A stretch of 64,000 bases of DNA from Suillus spraguei (lineage: Eukaryota; Basidiomycota; Agaricomycetes; Boletales; Suillaceae). This document shows, piece by piece, positions 24,407 through 36,716 of the stretch. Every line of letters starts with the position of its first letter. The first letter of the stretch is position 1. Where the stretch lies: contig JABCPU010000070.1 of the NCBI GenBank assembly GCA_016800925.1, positions 1-64,000 on the forward strand, read 5' to 3'. A program made the translations under genes and the position numbers. A model generated the notes under the pieces. That model ran no database searches, was not told the origin of the DNA, and was given only the letters and a program-made list of their open reading frames with translations.

Positions 24407-25738
24407 TTCATGTGAAGATGAAGGCACTGCGGACCAAGGTTTAGTGAAGAATCAAATAGCGCTACGGATGACTTCACTGACTACTCTTGTGTGTTCCGTT
24501 TTTTCAACGAACGCGATTGGCTGGCTGGTTCGGATATTGTTCAATGTGCTTCCTTCCACGTATAATTCAACGGAGAGCGACAAGAAATGTGACAAAAGGC
24601 TATAGCTTGCTGTCGTGAAAGAGATGAGAAAGGATTGTAAACGCAAAACTGTCTAGGAAAAGCAGCACCTCGTCCAATTCGACCGTGGCACTCAAACAGT
24701 CAAAGTCTGTGACTTTTGAATTAGAACTAAGTCGGTAGCTTTCAAACAAAGTGGGTGCTCTTCAGCACTCAGGGAGTGTAGGAAAAACTTTGAGGATGAT
24801 GGAGGTGCACACACAAAAAAGGTGTATCCATAAAAATCACGACATTCACCAACATCGGCTATCATTTGATCAACAAAATGGTTCTGTGATTTATGTGAAC
24901 TCTACTCCTAAGGTTACGCGGTATCATTCTGACATTATGGATAATCCTAGATTTGCCAAAGTAGAATAAAACATGCTAGCAAGACAAATGATAGTACTAC
25001 AAGATTCCCGTCTAAGATCATCCTGCATAGTGCTGAGAACGCGAATGACATGGCGGTAACCCACCATCTACATATGTCACATCGGCTGAGCGGTCTTGTT
25101 TCAAGTCTGTGAAACCATCATCAGCCTATTATCACAGCTCGTGATCGAGTCACACGATGGGCACCAATGCGATGCCTCAGCCTCGCCTTTTATGTCTCCA
25201 TCCACACCCATCTGCCTGTGTGGCTCTTTGACAAAAACCGCATCAGACACCCTCGCACTGCAAGGGACCCATTTCGAGCGGGTTGTGTGTTTTTACCAGG
25301 ATGATCTTCTTCGGCATGCATCGGCGCCCATCAAAGCTCGAGAGATAAGAATATGCACGACTTACAATGTTATAATTATATGGTATCCATCTACAAATAA
25401 TACAAACATCAGTGTGGAGAGCGGTATAGGTATCTCCAGGTGATCCTGCGTCCTCATCCCTCGACCAGTGGGAGGAACAATCAGCAAAGATTGTTTTTGA
25501 GACAACAGTTTAATCCTCGACGTTTGTCTGGACCATCCATCCTTGAAAGTTGCGTAAAGCAGAGGATAAACAGTAATTTGGACGTCGTGGTTTTTGTGGA
25601 AAAAATGTTGGTGAACGAAAAAAGGTTTTGAATCATACCGGCAAAGACCGAGCGGATGTACAAAACCGCCCAAATTTGGTAGTATCGCGTTGCAGAAAAT
25701 TGGACTCGTCACTGACGAGAACGGCTCAGGCCTCAGGC
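24407..25738. other. intergenic between divergent genes
   Basis: Divergent spacer of 1.3 kb holding the promoters of the transporter and MRP51. ORFs seen are not supported by composition or motif. Confidence 0.55.
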
Positions 25739-27025
25739 ATGACTTCCGCTCTGCAATCTCCTTTCGCCACTCTTCTCAAGCGGTCAAAATTCTCCTCCTT
25801 CGATCCCCGCATCGCCCAAGTATACACCACACACGGTGGTGACGCTCACCGCGGCAACTGGGGCTTCAAACGTCCGCTCCCGATACGCAGACGTGGAGCC
25901 TACATCACAGTGAAAGCTGTCGACTCACTTGAACAGCAGACAGAATGGAACTCTGCAGAGCCTCAGGCAATGTGGATGAAGAACTGGGATGAACTCCAAA
26001 TAAACCCCACGTCAGAAGAATCGCGTCGGGGGTCAGGCGAGGTTTCTGGTGATATGCTAGACTCCGAGTATGCGCCAATGCGGACGGACCCGATAAGTTG
26101 GCGCTCATCTGCTGTCCCTAATATCCGTGCCATGTCCAACTTGGAATTCAAGAAATATGTCATGCATATCCGTCGCAAACGCGAGCAGTTCTTTGAGTAC
26201 CAGAAGACGAAGGCGGAAGCATTAAAGAAGCAGAAGGAGATGAAAGAGATCGAGGAGGAGGGGGCGTCAAATGAGATGAAGGCTGACCTATACAAGAGAT
26301 CATCTATATCCAGGGGATCCCCTAGGGAGAAAAAAGCCCCTCCTGAAAAACTTCGAACGGATTATTCCCTTGATGACTTCGCTAAATGGGAGTCTAAAAG
26401 GATACGAGAGCATCCTCGATCACGTTCACTCGAGAGCGTGCCCCATCGCTCTGCAGGTCTTCATTACTCTCATTTCTCAGCACTTCAAACATATCTCTCT
26501 ACAAAGGAACACAAAGGGCGACTGGTGGAAGAGGTGAAGGGGGATAGAGGAAAAGCGTTATATTTCGTGGCATCATATGCTGGTATGGGCACCATCGTGC
26601 AGCAAAGGAACAAAGGTCTGGGCAACGTGATGACGTGGGGCGACGCGAGCAAAACTGGAGTGACGAAACTCAGACCCGAGTCTGTGTTGTTGGAGAAGGC
26701 GCCAGAGGTGGTGTACAAGAGGCAAGGCTTGAAAGCGGCGAAGCTCTCGATGACAGCGTTTGCAAATGACGTGCAGAGTCACACTCAGAGCAACACTCAT
26801 AGGCCCGGCTCACTGGAGTACATCACGGCTGAACCTGCGAGCACTTTCGCCAATCACACCCCACACCCTAAGCGCGTGGCGAGGTTCGATAGTATCGTGC
26901 GCAGATCGACGCAACCACCACCTCGCGCTCAGAGTGAGACAACACTGGACTTTTTGCAGGGGATCCTTAACAAGACTGGTCCTGGTGCAAACGGGCAAGG
27001 AGATCGAGAGGAAGAGAAATCATAG
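25739..27025 (+). CDS. MRP51: mitochondrial small-subunit ribosomal protein (Mrp51/mS51 family)
   Basis: A single open exon of 428 residues starts at the ATG at 25739. The N-terminal block FATLLKRSKFSSFDPRIAQV, HRGNWGFKRPLP and VKAVDSLEQQTEWNSAE fits the Mrp51 family of fungal mitoribosomal small-subunit proteins, which in yeast also help translate mRNAs through their leaders. The middle is a charged helical region (RRKREQFFEYQKTKAEALKK) and the rest is poorly conserved. Family assignment is from the N-terminal pattern. Close head-to-tail spacing (165 bases) to the next gene. Confidence 0.75.
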   Translation: MTSALQSPFATLLKRSKFSSFDPRIAQVYTTHGGDAHRGNWGFKRPLPIRRRGAYITVKAVDSLEQQTEWNSAEPQAMWMKNWDELQINPTSEESRRGSGEVSGDMLDSEYAPMRTDPISWRSSAVPNIRAMSNLEFKKYVMHIRRKREQFFEYQKTKAEALKKQKEMKEIEEEGASNEMKADLYKRSSISRGSPREKKAPPEKLRTDYSLDDFAKWESKRIREHPRSRSLESVPHRSAGLHYSHFSALQTYLSTKEHKGRLVEEVKGDRGKALYFVASYAGMGTIVQQRNKGLGNVMTWGDASKTGVTKLRPESVLLEKAPEVVYKRQGLKAAKLSMTAFANDVQSHTQSNTHRPGSLEYITAEPASTFANHTPHPKRVARFDSIVRRSTQPPPRAQSETTLDFLQGILNKTGPGANGQGDREEEKS

Positions 27026-27190
27026 TAATTTTTAATCACAGTTACACCCTTTGAATCGACTTGTGGCTTGCTTGACCAAACGCGTGACGTGCGCGTGACA
27101 TACCGTAACCCATTAACCGCGACAAGCGCGTCTTGTTTAAGTTTCCCACGGTACATACTCCTCCAGCTTAGGTGCTCGCCGTCACCAACA

Positions 27191-29167
27191 ATGCCACGCG
27201 AATCCACTGAGCGCAGAAAATCAAGCATAGGCAGTCGCCGCGGCCCCCCAAAGAAACACATTCCATTCCGGGCAGATGATCTTGGTCTTGGAAAGAAAAC
27301 CGGAATCGCAGTTCAATATGTCGTCCGCGACTCTGATGAATTCGAGCCATTCGACGAGGTCATTAAACAAGCTGACGATCGCACACCGCCCCGCGTAAAG
27401 TCACGCAAGAAGAAACCTTTAGTCGTCACACCCGTCCCAGAAGTCGACGAATATGATGAGGATGGAGAGATGTCCATGGAGTTGGCGGAAAGTGAGTGAC
27501 TTTGACTACGAGGAGGATGCGATGTGTTTATTCTCATAACTTGACACAGGCAACCAGGGCAGTCCGCTGGCCTACTTCACAAATGCGCCTCCCATAATGG
27601 CGCCTAACAGTGCGCGTAAACCGGGCTCGTCGCGATCCGTCCCGCGAACATCTGAAATTGACTTTGACGAGGTGCCTTCGCCCCGTATGCGCACCGCACC
27701 TTCCAGGCGTAAATCTACTGTGAATGGCGCGGGCCCTTCAGTACTCTCAAAGTCGTTCTCCGTATACAACGACACCTATGAACACGACTCTGCTCCGGAC
27801 CCTGAGTTTGAGCCAGCAAATCAAGACTTCGACTATGATCCCCCACCAAACGACAGCCCGCCGCGAACAGGAGCAAGTTTTAATGAGATGAATCAGGACG
27901 AAGAGGACGAGGATGATGCTGCAGAAGTCGAAAAGGAGATGACATCACAAGTGAAGAAGGTTGACAAGGGCAAGGGCAAGCAGCGCGCAGATGCAGAGGT
28001 AGAGAATGAGAAGGAAAACGGGATCGATGAGGATATTGCCAAGGGACTCGAAGAAGTTGAGAATGCGCCAGATGAGGAAGATGATGAAAACCCACTCCCT
28101 AAGAAGTCCCGTAAAGAAAACCCGAAAGAGCAGAAACCGAAGAAACCGCGAGCAGCCCGTGCACCCAAGCGAGTCATCAAATCATTCGAAGAAAGTAAGT
28201 CACATCACTTACACCATGAACAAGAAATTCATCCACCTCAGATTCTCCACCACCCGATGGGGTACGTCGCAGTCGACGGCATCGGTACAAACCGCTTGAA
28301 TACTGGCGCCAAGAAAAAGTCGTGTATGGTGGTGACACTTCTGGTCTCATTCTCGTTCCTCAAATTAAAGAAATCATCCGCATCCCGCAAGAACCTCCTA
28401 AACCACTCGGAAAGGCAGGAAAGAAGCGCAAGCGCACAGGCAGTGAACGTGCAAAGAGTATGCCCGAGCCATTTGACCCCGAGGAAGGCTGGGATGACGA
28501 AACACAGGAATCCGGCGTGGTCATTGACTATGTCACCGAGGAGCCAGTGTTAAGACGTATGTAGCTTCTCCTATCAGCACTTTAAACTTATGTTAATTGG
28601 CGTTATTTCAGGTATCGTCTACACAGCAAAGAAGATCGATCCCAAACCTGCTGCTGGCAGCGGGTGGTTCTTTCAAAAGATCTTCGGGGAGGGTGACTTT
28701 ATTGCAGCAGGCGTCCTTCGCATACCCCCGCAGGGCCGCAAACCAAGCAAAGGGACGAAAGACAACACTTATGTTTGCATTAGTCACTGCACTGCACTTC
28801 GATCTATTTATTCCATTTTACTCAGGTTTTCTATGTCATTGAAGGCGCCGTAGCTGCTGTAATTCACGAATCACAGTATATTGTGGCTACAGGGGGCATG
28901 TTCATTGTACCGCGTGGTCAGTTTCATTCCTCATTCCCCATCCTTAAACAATCTAAACTGCATTTGCATTCAGGCAACACCTACTACATAGAGAACATCT
29001 CCGATCGAGATGCAAAAGTTTTCTTCACTCAAGCTCGTCAGGTATCAGTAGACGAAGACCAGCAGCTAGATCACGTATCACACTCTGCACCTCCGTCCTC
29101 ACATCCCCAGCGGTTGAGCGAGGGGGCGACTTCGCTAGCTAAGAGAGGGATGTCGATGAAGATGTGA
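27191..29167 (+). CDS. MIF2: inner kinetochore protein CENP-C/Mif2 with cupin domain
   Basis: CENP-C links centromeric CENP-A nucleosomes to the outer kinetochore. Six exons join with GT-AG borders: 27191-27491, 27550-28194, 28242-28556, 28612-28772, 28826-28916 and 28974-29167 (568 residues). The N-terminus RRKSSIGSRRGPPKKHIPFR fits the Mis12-binding end. A long acidic, disordered middle follows. Exon 3 creates the CENP-C motif RRSRRHRYKPLEYWRQEKVV, which binds the nucleosome. Exons 4-6 form the Mif2 cupin dimerisation domain (IPPQGRKPSKGTKDNTY, VFYVIEGAVAAVIHESQYIV, GGMFIVPRGNTYYIENIS). The frame is intact throughout, so exon choice is well supported. Confidence 0.93.
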
Positions 29168-30094
29168 ACAGTTTAGCACTGCATTTGTGAATTTAATAGC
29201 GCATTCTTTGTATTGCAATTTTTTGTCCTCATCGGTTCACTGTACCTTACCATAACGAAGTGTCGTTCCTATTGACAAATGAATGGGACGGTTATTTATG
29301 GTGTTAGCTTAGCATATCAGCACTCGGTGCAATATTACTCATACCCATGTACCCCATACCCATTATGTGAGGTCACCCTATGTAGTCGAACATGATAAGA
29401 TGAACTGCAACTTGAAGTGGCCTTCAATTCAAGTCGCCACTCTAGGAGGTCTACCAACAAATAGTTCAAGACTAGAACAAGCATTGATCGGACTTCAAGA
29501 TACGTCGCGGCAAATCGGCAAATCGAACCGTAACCTATCGTCTCACAGTGCGGTTACTTACTACTATCGGTAATGGTCGGACTCGCGCCAATCCGTGTCT
29601 TGAGCTGCATAGTGATGAATTCCGGCACGGCTTCAAAGGTTCGTGCATAAGACATAAGTATCTTAGACGCGGGTCACATGGTATACAATCTCGCTGTCAG
29701 TTCAGTTACGTTGGCAAAGGGAAGCAGCGTGAGCACGTTATTAACCAATACACTTGTCCCACAGACAAAGAATTGTGAAGCTCAGAGCCTGCAGGCCTTG
29801 CGATTTGACCGAGAACCTATCAATGTACGAACCCCTTGAAGCTGCTTAGGAATACACGAAGAAACAACCAACGGAGGCTGAGTTTGAAGTTTGCGAGTCA
29901 GTTCATAGATATCCAAGGCAGTGTAATGCCAAGGAAGCTTCACCAGCTACGCGATCTACTGCAATCAAGGTAGTGAGAGGACTCAGAGGAGGGGGTTTAC
30001 GCAAAGCACAATATAATTAGTGTTTCGAACGTGTCCGAATGCACGACTCGCCATGGAGTAAATATCAATGTTGCATCAACAATTTGCACAGGGG
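29168..30094. other. intergenic, no gene recognised
   Basis: A stretch near 29455-29535 (attgatcggacttcaa...cggcaaatcggcaaatcgaaccgt) recurs at about 32285-32335. No gene is seen. Confidence 0.5.
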
Positions 30095-30835
30095 CTAAGG
30101 TCAGTGAAGGACCTCTAAGGAAACCATCCATGAGTGGATGTTCTGATAAAAAAATGCTGTCATCAGCAGGTTTTGAACCTACACAGGAAAGAGAGACAGA
30201 TTTTGATTCTGTTGTGGTAACCATCAGGCTAAGACTAGTTACCATGAACTGCCAAAGAAACCATTACGGGTGAATATCAAGGTGTATTCCGACTTGTCGT
30301 CGGCAGGTTTCGAACCTGCACAGTCCAAGAGAAACAGATTTTGATTCTGTCGTAGCAACCACCAGGCTAACACCAGCTACGGTGAACTTTCAAAGAAACC
30401 GTCCACGAGTGAACATCAAAGTGTGTTCTGATAGAAAAAATCTCGTCATCGGCAGGTTTTGAACCCGCACAGTTCAAGATAAACAGACTTTGATTCTGTT
30501 GTGGCAACCGCCTAGCTAAGACCAGTTACGATGAACATCTAAAGAAGCCATCCATGAGTGAATGTCAAGATGTGTTTCAATAGAAAAAAACCTTGTCGTC
30601 GGCAGGTTTCAAACCTCACAGTCCAAGAGAAACAGATTTTGATTCTGTTGTGGCAACCACCTGACTAAGACCAGTTGCGGTGAACTTCTGAAGAAACCGT
30701 CCATGAATGAATGTCAAAGTGCGTTCTGATAGAAAAAAACTGTAGTTCAGCAGGTTTCGAACCTGCGTAGTCCAAGAGAAACAGATTTCGATTCCGTTGT
30801 GGTAACCACACTAGCCAGGCTGAAGTCTTTAACTC
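30095..30835 (-). repeat. tandem array of five tRNA-Leu-like pseudogenes
   Basis: Five units of about 140-150 bases repeat head to tail, with tRNA-like cores on the minus strand at about 30158-30242, 30297-30383, 30445-30532, 30594-30681 and 30743-30828. Read on the minus strand each core has, in tRNA order, a D-arm-like part with GG, an anticodon stem CAGA/TCTG around loop ATCAAAA (anticodon CAA, Leu), a long variable arm as in class II tRNAs, and a T-arm CAGG-TTCGAAA-CCTG. The 5' acceptor strand does not pair with the 3' one, so they are probably not functional. Each unit also carries a shared linker (aagaaaccatccatgagtg and a run of A). Confidence 0.65.
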
Positions 30836-32239
30836 CCACTTGACGACTCATCCTAAGTTGAGAACTTATGGGGCCCCTGATTGACACTGCCCGAGAAGAT
30901 GACATGGACCGTAAAATTCGAGTCTGAACGTCTACGAGACAATAGAATTGCCCCGACGAAGACTAAGATAATTGTAATTCACCATCATTAGCAGCAAGTT
31001 CAATGTGATTGACATTACCACTAAATATACACGGAGTTTCTGGAAACACAGAAGGAAATGAGCAGATACTAGAGAACGACAGTGAAACACTGTCACCACC
31101 TTGAAGGCCAGACATGGAGGATTGGAGACGGGAGTCTCATCTTCCCACAAAATGGTGGTCATGCAGCAATGCAGTTCATTCCAAACATAACATCGAGACC
31201 TTACGTGACTTTGAACTCGACATCGGTAGTGAGAGCACGGCAATAAATCACTGAGGCCATGGGGATTTCAGCGAAACGCGAACTTGGGCCCAAATGGCTG
31301 AGCGAACGAGTAATCGAAGAAGACGAGAGAAGAATACCATTCAAGGACAAGAGCAACAGACGCAGGAAGACAATTGATTTGAATGATGTCCCAGTGGTAA
31401 AACACGATATAACCCACCCTTATGGTAGCGGGAATAAATCTACATGACACATTAGCACAGGGTGTTCGGAAACCAATGCAAGCACTTACCTTACTAGGAA
31501 GGTTCTGAGAAGTAGAAGCCTTGGAAGTAGAGCACGGTGGTCTGGCTTTCTATAAAGCAGCAGTCTTCGTACGAATCTCTGCTCTCTTCGGGGGCAACAA
31601 GGGCCAGTACAGATACGGACAGAGTTTGCAAGCCGTCGTGATAATATTGATCGTCGTAATGAGACCATACATGATTGTCATGCTGCCTCAAAGCCATATG
31701 GGATGGGGCAGAAGGAGAAACGACAGTGGGAATATACCTCAGGCTAGATAGACCGGTCGAAATGTCTGTTAAGAATTATACCAACTGTCGATAGTAGAAA
31801 TGCGCGCAGAACCAGATGTCAACTCCACGGTGACCCCATTATGATTGGAAACAAAACGCAGCACAATGCAGTCGTGCAGAAAAGACGATAGCACGGAGAA
31901 ATCTCAACTCATCGTTAACATAAATAACAGTAGGAATATCGGTGAAGGGTCCAATGACTTGATAATAACTAAAGGCACAGTCGACGACTAAGATCAACAT
32001 ACGCAGTGAGAAATACAACACCAACTACTGTAATAGCGGGAATGAAGCACTGCGCAGCCTGAGTGAGTCGCATATCCTGGAGGGTAAGGGCTGCTCAGTG
32101 AGCTTAGGGAAGGAATCCGAAGGATAGATTCATTCGCTACTAATGTTGTGACATTAAGAGTAATGCTCGCCAGCAGCTGCGGATCTACCTCAGTGAGCAC
32201 GGCGCGCAGAGTCGCCGCAGACTGGCGTAGAACTGATTT
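30836..32239. other. gene-poor stretch
   Basis: Minus-strand ORF pieces (31243-30932, with two hydrophobic runs, and others to 32024) hint at a decayed membrane protein, but no family motif or consistent exon chain could be shown. Confidence 0.35.
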
Positions 32240-33600
32240 GTGATTCATGTGACAGGATCCAATGAAGCTCGGAACAAACATTGGTCGGACTTCAAAATAA
32301 GTTGCGGCAAATCGGCAAATCGAACCGTCCACCATAAAAATGCGACAGACAACAGTTACCATGCACGCCGATTTGGCATTCCTTCTTTAATCTTCGTGAA
32401 TGTACAATTTCCAGTAATCGAGTCCCGTTCGAAGTTAAAGGTCGTGTTCCGAAAAAGCCGGTGGAGGTCCTGTTCCCAGATGGCAGTGCTGCCGATGGGA
32501 TCAACCAAGATCTCGGTCTCTTCATAGTTCGATTCGAGGTAGATGCGCAGTACAGGTTTCCACTGAGCAGTGGCATTGCTGCCGTCTCTGCGTATGTACT
32601 GTGAGTTTCCTGGAAGGGAAATGAAGGAGAGTTGACATACTCAACTTCCTTGAAGAAGAGCGCCGGAACTGAATTAGACGAAGTGAGTCGTGTCGGGCTA
32701 GAAAAGCCTGGTAGTTGCAGTGAGGTGAGAAAAAGAGAAAAAAAAATGATATCACAAACCGAATGCAAGGTCCTGAACATCTCGAGTCTCGTTCTTGACC
32801 GTCGGGTAATCATTGACACCATCCACAGGTGACTACGCAGGTTGTTAGCGAGCTGCCGAGATAAAGGTAAATAAAGGCCATTCATACAGAAAAACTCAAG
32901 GTATCATCGTCATCGTCGTCCAAGGTCAGTGTGGTTTGTTGTCCTGGCTGCAAGATGGGCTGTGTTTGTGCTGGAAACCGTAGAGCAGATGAGAGTCTCC
33001 CACCTTCAACTTGAAGTCCGTATAAGTGTCAACGAGGTTCCCACTCATGACGTCTGCTTTTGCAAAAGTAAGGCTATGCGTCGAATAAGCGGCGTTCGTG
33101 AGCATGATGTGCTCTGACATTGCTTACTCGTTCGTGTAGGTCACTTGAAAGCTGCGCAAGCCTGGAATGGCGGTTCATAATTGAGGTAGGAGATGGGCAT
33201 GGGAACCTACCTGTCTTCGGGAAAGTGAGGACTCTGAAACGTTGAAACGTTTGGATTCCTCGAGGGCAAAAAGCGGAGATGCTTACTTCCAAACCACGGG
33301 ATAGACTGTGTCATAGAGGCCCTCCACTTCGGCATCAAAAGTGAGCAAAATTGTTGTTTCTTGGCCGAGATCATTGCTGCAAGACGCTCAGGTGAAAAAG
33401 ATGATGACAACATGATAGCGCAATGACGCTCACGACTGAAATGTTAAGTTCCTGATGATTGACATAGGTTATTAAAGTGGTTCTTAAACACAATGCAGTT
33501 GAAAGTATAGATCGAAGAGTGTCGAGTTCTGCAATTAGTAGAGGCCCGGGAAAGAGGCTTTTTGTACGCCACAGGTAACAAGCTGTATATGCTGTAAAGC
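32240..33600 (-). pseudogene. unknown gene, probably decayed, paralogous to 20.6-21.8 kb
   Basis: Reading leftwards, exons can be joined with GT-AG borders: TTILLTFDAEVEGLYDTVY (near 33370-33295), LTFPKTG, LRSFQVTYTN (33160-33130) and AKADVMSGNLVDTY to SHLLYGFQH (33070-32970). An alternative frame just after gives an acidic run near 32915 and a stop. Further left, TEILVDPIGSTAIWEQDLHR (about 32525-32465) and SITGNCTFTKIKEGMPNRR look coding. It may be one gene or two. No start was fixed and no family is recognised. Confidence 0.4.
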
Positions 33601-33620
33601 TGTTCTTGGTTTGCGACACG

Positions 33621-35741
33621 ACAAGCTGTAGCTTATTGATCTTCTGATCTCCGGGATGTTTTTGGCGCGAGACCTACCATTGCAGATAAGGAATCTCGCT
33701 CAGCTATGCAGGAGCGGCGAGCGTTACAATACATATATATTCGGTTAGTAGGGTCAAAGATAAACGCAACATAGAACAATCTGAAGGCGCACAAGCAGCC
33801 TCCAGGTCATTCTCCGTAGTAGGAGGTTGTTTATGTGAACCTCATCAATCAGAATTCGAATAGGACAAAAGGAGATAAAGCTGCAACGATCGAGTCCGAG
33901 TCGAGGTGGGATATCCCATAGTCCATCTATCGCCAGGAATCTCAGACATGGCCATAGCCATGAATGAATTCGAGAAATGATGAACTCGGAATTATATATA
34001 CATAATATATGCATGCCGACCATTCCTGAAACAATATACAATCAGAGTAGGGGTTGACCCGTTGCTTCAACTCACAAAGTGAAAGTATCATTGCCGTGTA
34101 GGTCAGGTGAGACTCCATAACTTGAAACTTGCCTCGAGCTCACGTTTCTCGAATGCTTCGAGAAGATAACGAGTGGAGTAAACGAATATTACTGAATCGA
34201 CTCCTGAAATCAGGGACAGTGATAATTCCTTCAAAGATACACGTACATGCATCACAATTTTGCCTGGTTAACGCTACTTGCCTGGTTCTGGTACATCATC
34301 ACTGCTCCAGCAGCATGAACAGAGCAGAAGTTTTGGAAAGGGTACCAACATAATCTACGACATTCAATGTCGTCGATTAGTCCTCCACAAGACGTTCTCT
34401 CCGATATGAAAGTTCCATCGATAAGGGCGACAAATATGTACATGCTAAAGAAGCCGTCAGCATTGATTATGGTTCAAGATTTTTATCATATTGACGTCCG
34501 CAGTGCGAAAACAAGAGAGGTGTCTGAATTTGAATTACAGCTGTAAGTTTAACAACAAACAGAACTGGACGCACCAGCTGGAGGAGTCACGCGCCATTAC
34601 AGGGAAGCCGGCGGTGTTGGTCGCTGTATCTACTGAGCCCGATACTGGGAATAAATCAACTCGATGATGGATGCAGATAATGGCTGTTTTAATCAGAATG
34701 CTTCTCAGAGAACAATCTCTAGGTTATCCATCCCTGAGCCTCCCACACAGTTCGGGACGTCTGCCACGTAAACGGGTTAAAGCAGTTCAAGCTCGTAACG
34801 AGACTCATTCAACTTGACGAATGAATGGATAGTCAGCCTATGCTGTAAAATTTCGAGTTGATTTCCAAAGTTGCACTGTAGAAGAAACAAAAGCCACACG
34901 TATATGATGATACGAAACCGATTAAAATTGACATCAACATTGTCAGCTAGTTGAACTGCCGCTCCAATGCGTGCTCACTGACGCCATCGCGGGAAGGTAG
35001 CATATGATAGAACAGTGATCCATGATCATACGACTTGGGGTGATAATTTTGGTGGACTTTGCCTTATAAGCATGCATAGACACGCATAAATCTGAGTTAC
35101 TAGTGTGCTCGCGAATTGCGATTGTGTTAACAGTTTCGACACCGAGTGCATCGTTTATTCTGAACGGGAACTGGGTGTATCGCAGGTTCTAGGAAAAATG
35201 TATCAAATTGGGACTGCAAGGAGGAGAAAAGGACACGAACTTAGCGCTTGCAAGCAACGAGGGTGCACAATCGGCGAGGTGAAGAGCACAACTTGAAAGT
35301 TGATATGACTTACAAAGTCGCGACAATAACCAAAGAACCTGTTATTCTAATCTCTTGCTTACTCCAATCACTTCAAGAGGGTACATGGATGCAGAATACC
35401 CCCCGGAAACGCAACTTGTGACAGTTAATAAGGTATCCTTCAAATCATGATGGAAACCCAATTAGCCTGCTCCCAACTCGGCCACCACCAGTCTAGGATC
35501 CTTTGCTTGGCATTCATGGAAGCAATAAAAACGCACCAGAGCTGAACAGCGCTGAACGATGGCCTGATTAAAATGCTGCTATACTGCTAAAGGGTGTGTG
35601 TAGTCGATACATTAATGATCAGCGAGGGAAAACGTTAACTGACCGATTAGTAAGCGGGCGAAAAACTATTTACATAATATTGTCCATTCAACTTGACCTC
35701 CAAGTACTGTAACGCACGCTCCTGCTGACCAACAAGATTGA
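33621..35741. other. gene-poor stretch upstream of the WD40 paralogue
   Basis: AT-rich, with short unsupported ORFs only. No repeat of the window was recognised here. Confidence 0.5.
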
Positions 35742-36716
35742 ATGGCGGCCACCACCATCAAAGACAGGGCATCCAAAGTACCCACCCCGCCGCCAATTCA
35801 GGAGGAAACAACTCAGGCCAAACTCACGCTCAGGGGCCATGGAACATGGATATCCAGCATAGCTTCCATTCATCGTACGAATCTCTTGGTCACTAGCTCC
35901 GCCGACAAGACCCTTCGTGTGTGGGACCTGGATACAGGGAAACAAGTGGGGGAACCCTTGTTGAGTCACAATTGTGCAGTCTGGAAAATCGCAGCGTCTC
36001 CCGATGGGCATTGGATTGTGAGTGGAGGGTGGGATGGAAGCATCCTGGTCTGGGAAGTTGTAGCAGACAAGACAGATCTCAAGAGAGAGCCTGTCTCGTT
36101 CAAGGGTCATGAGAATCTGCTTCGGGGTCTTGCATTTGCACCGGACAGCGAGACATTTGTAAGTGCATCAAACGACCTTACAATATACGTTTGGGAGAGG
36201 GAGACGGGAAAAATAGTCCTCGGACCACTCCGACTGGACTCCCTGCCAAACTCAGTGTCGTACGCCCCCGATGGCAGAAAATTCGCGGCAGGCACCGATA
36301 AACACATCATCGTTTGGAACGCGACAAATGGGGAAGAACTAGTCAAGATACAAAATCGAGCATACAGAATCTTATTCACTCCAGATAGTCTTCGTCTCGT
36401 TAGTATCCACCTGAATAAAATTCGAATATCAGATGCTACCACTGGAGACATCATCAAACAGTTTGACGCACACAGAGAAAACTGTCAAGCACTAGCCATT
36501 GCTCCCAATGGCAGCAAGTTCGCAGCTACTTCAGCCGACATTACACAGTTCTTTGACATGACCACATTCGAACCCATCGGTGAGCCACTCCAGCACCCCG
36601 ACATCGTCCTGTGTGTGGCATTTTCCGAGGATAGCCAGCTTATCGCTACTGGCTGTGAAGACAGCCTCGTTCGCACATGGACTGTCCCTCTGAGTGAGTT
36701 AGAGAAGAGGCCCTAA
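35742..36716 (+). CDS. seven-repeat WD40 protein, paralogue of the 8-9 kb gene
   Basis: The ATG is at 35742; a single exon of 324 residues holds the same seven WD40 repeats as the gene at 7733-9475 (VTSSADKTLRVWDLDTGKQ, IVSGGWDGSILVWEV, IATGCEDSLVRTWTVPLS). It ends in TAA where the paralogue has CAA, nine bases before the first intron donor, so the conserved tail is cut off. The propeller itself is complete, so a truncated protein could still work as a scaffold. Function is unknown. Confidence 0.75.
   Translation: MAATTIKDRASKVPTPPPIQEETTQAKLTLRGHGTWISSIASIHRTNLLVTSSADKTLRVWDLDTGKQVGEPLLSHNCAVWKIAASPDGHWIVSGGWDGSILVWEVVADKTDLKREPVSFKGHENLLRGLAFAPDSETFVSASNDLTIYVWERETGKIVLGPLRLDSLPNSVSYAPDGRKFAAGTDKHIIVWNATNGEELVKIQNRAYRILFTPDSLRLVSIHLNKIRISDATTGDIIKQFDAHRENCQALAIAPNGSKFAATSADITQFFDMTTFEPIGEPLQHPDIVLCVAFSEDSQLIATGCEDSLVRTWTVPLSELEKRP

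Noticed and set aside
31490..31700. Possible seven-transmembrane receptor
   Set aside because: Hydrophobic stretches exist but no consistent exon chain or family motif could be shown.
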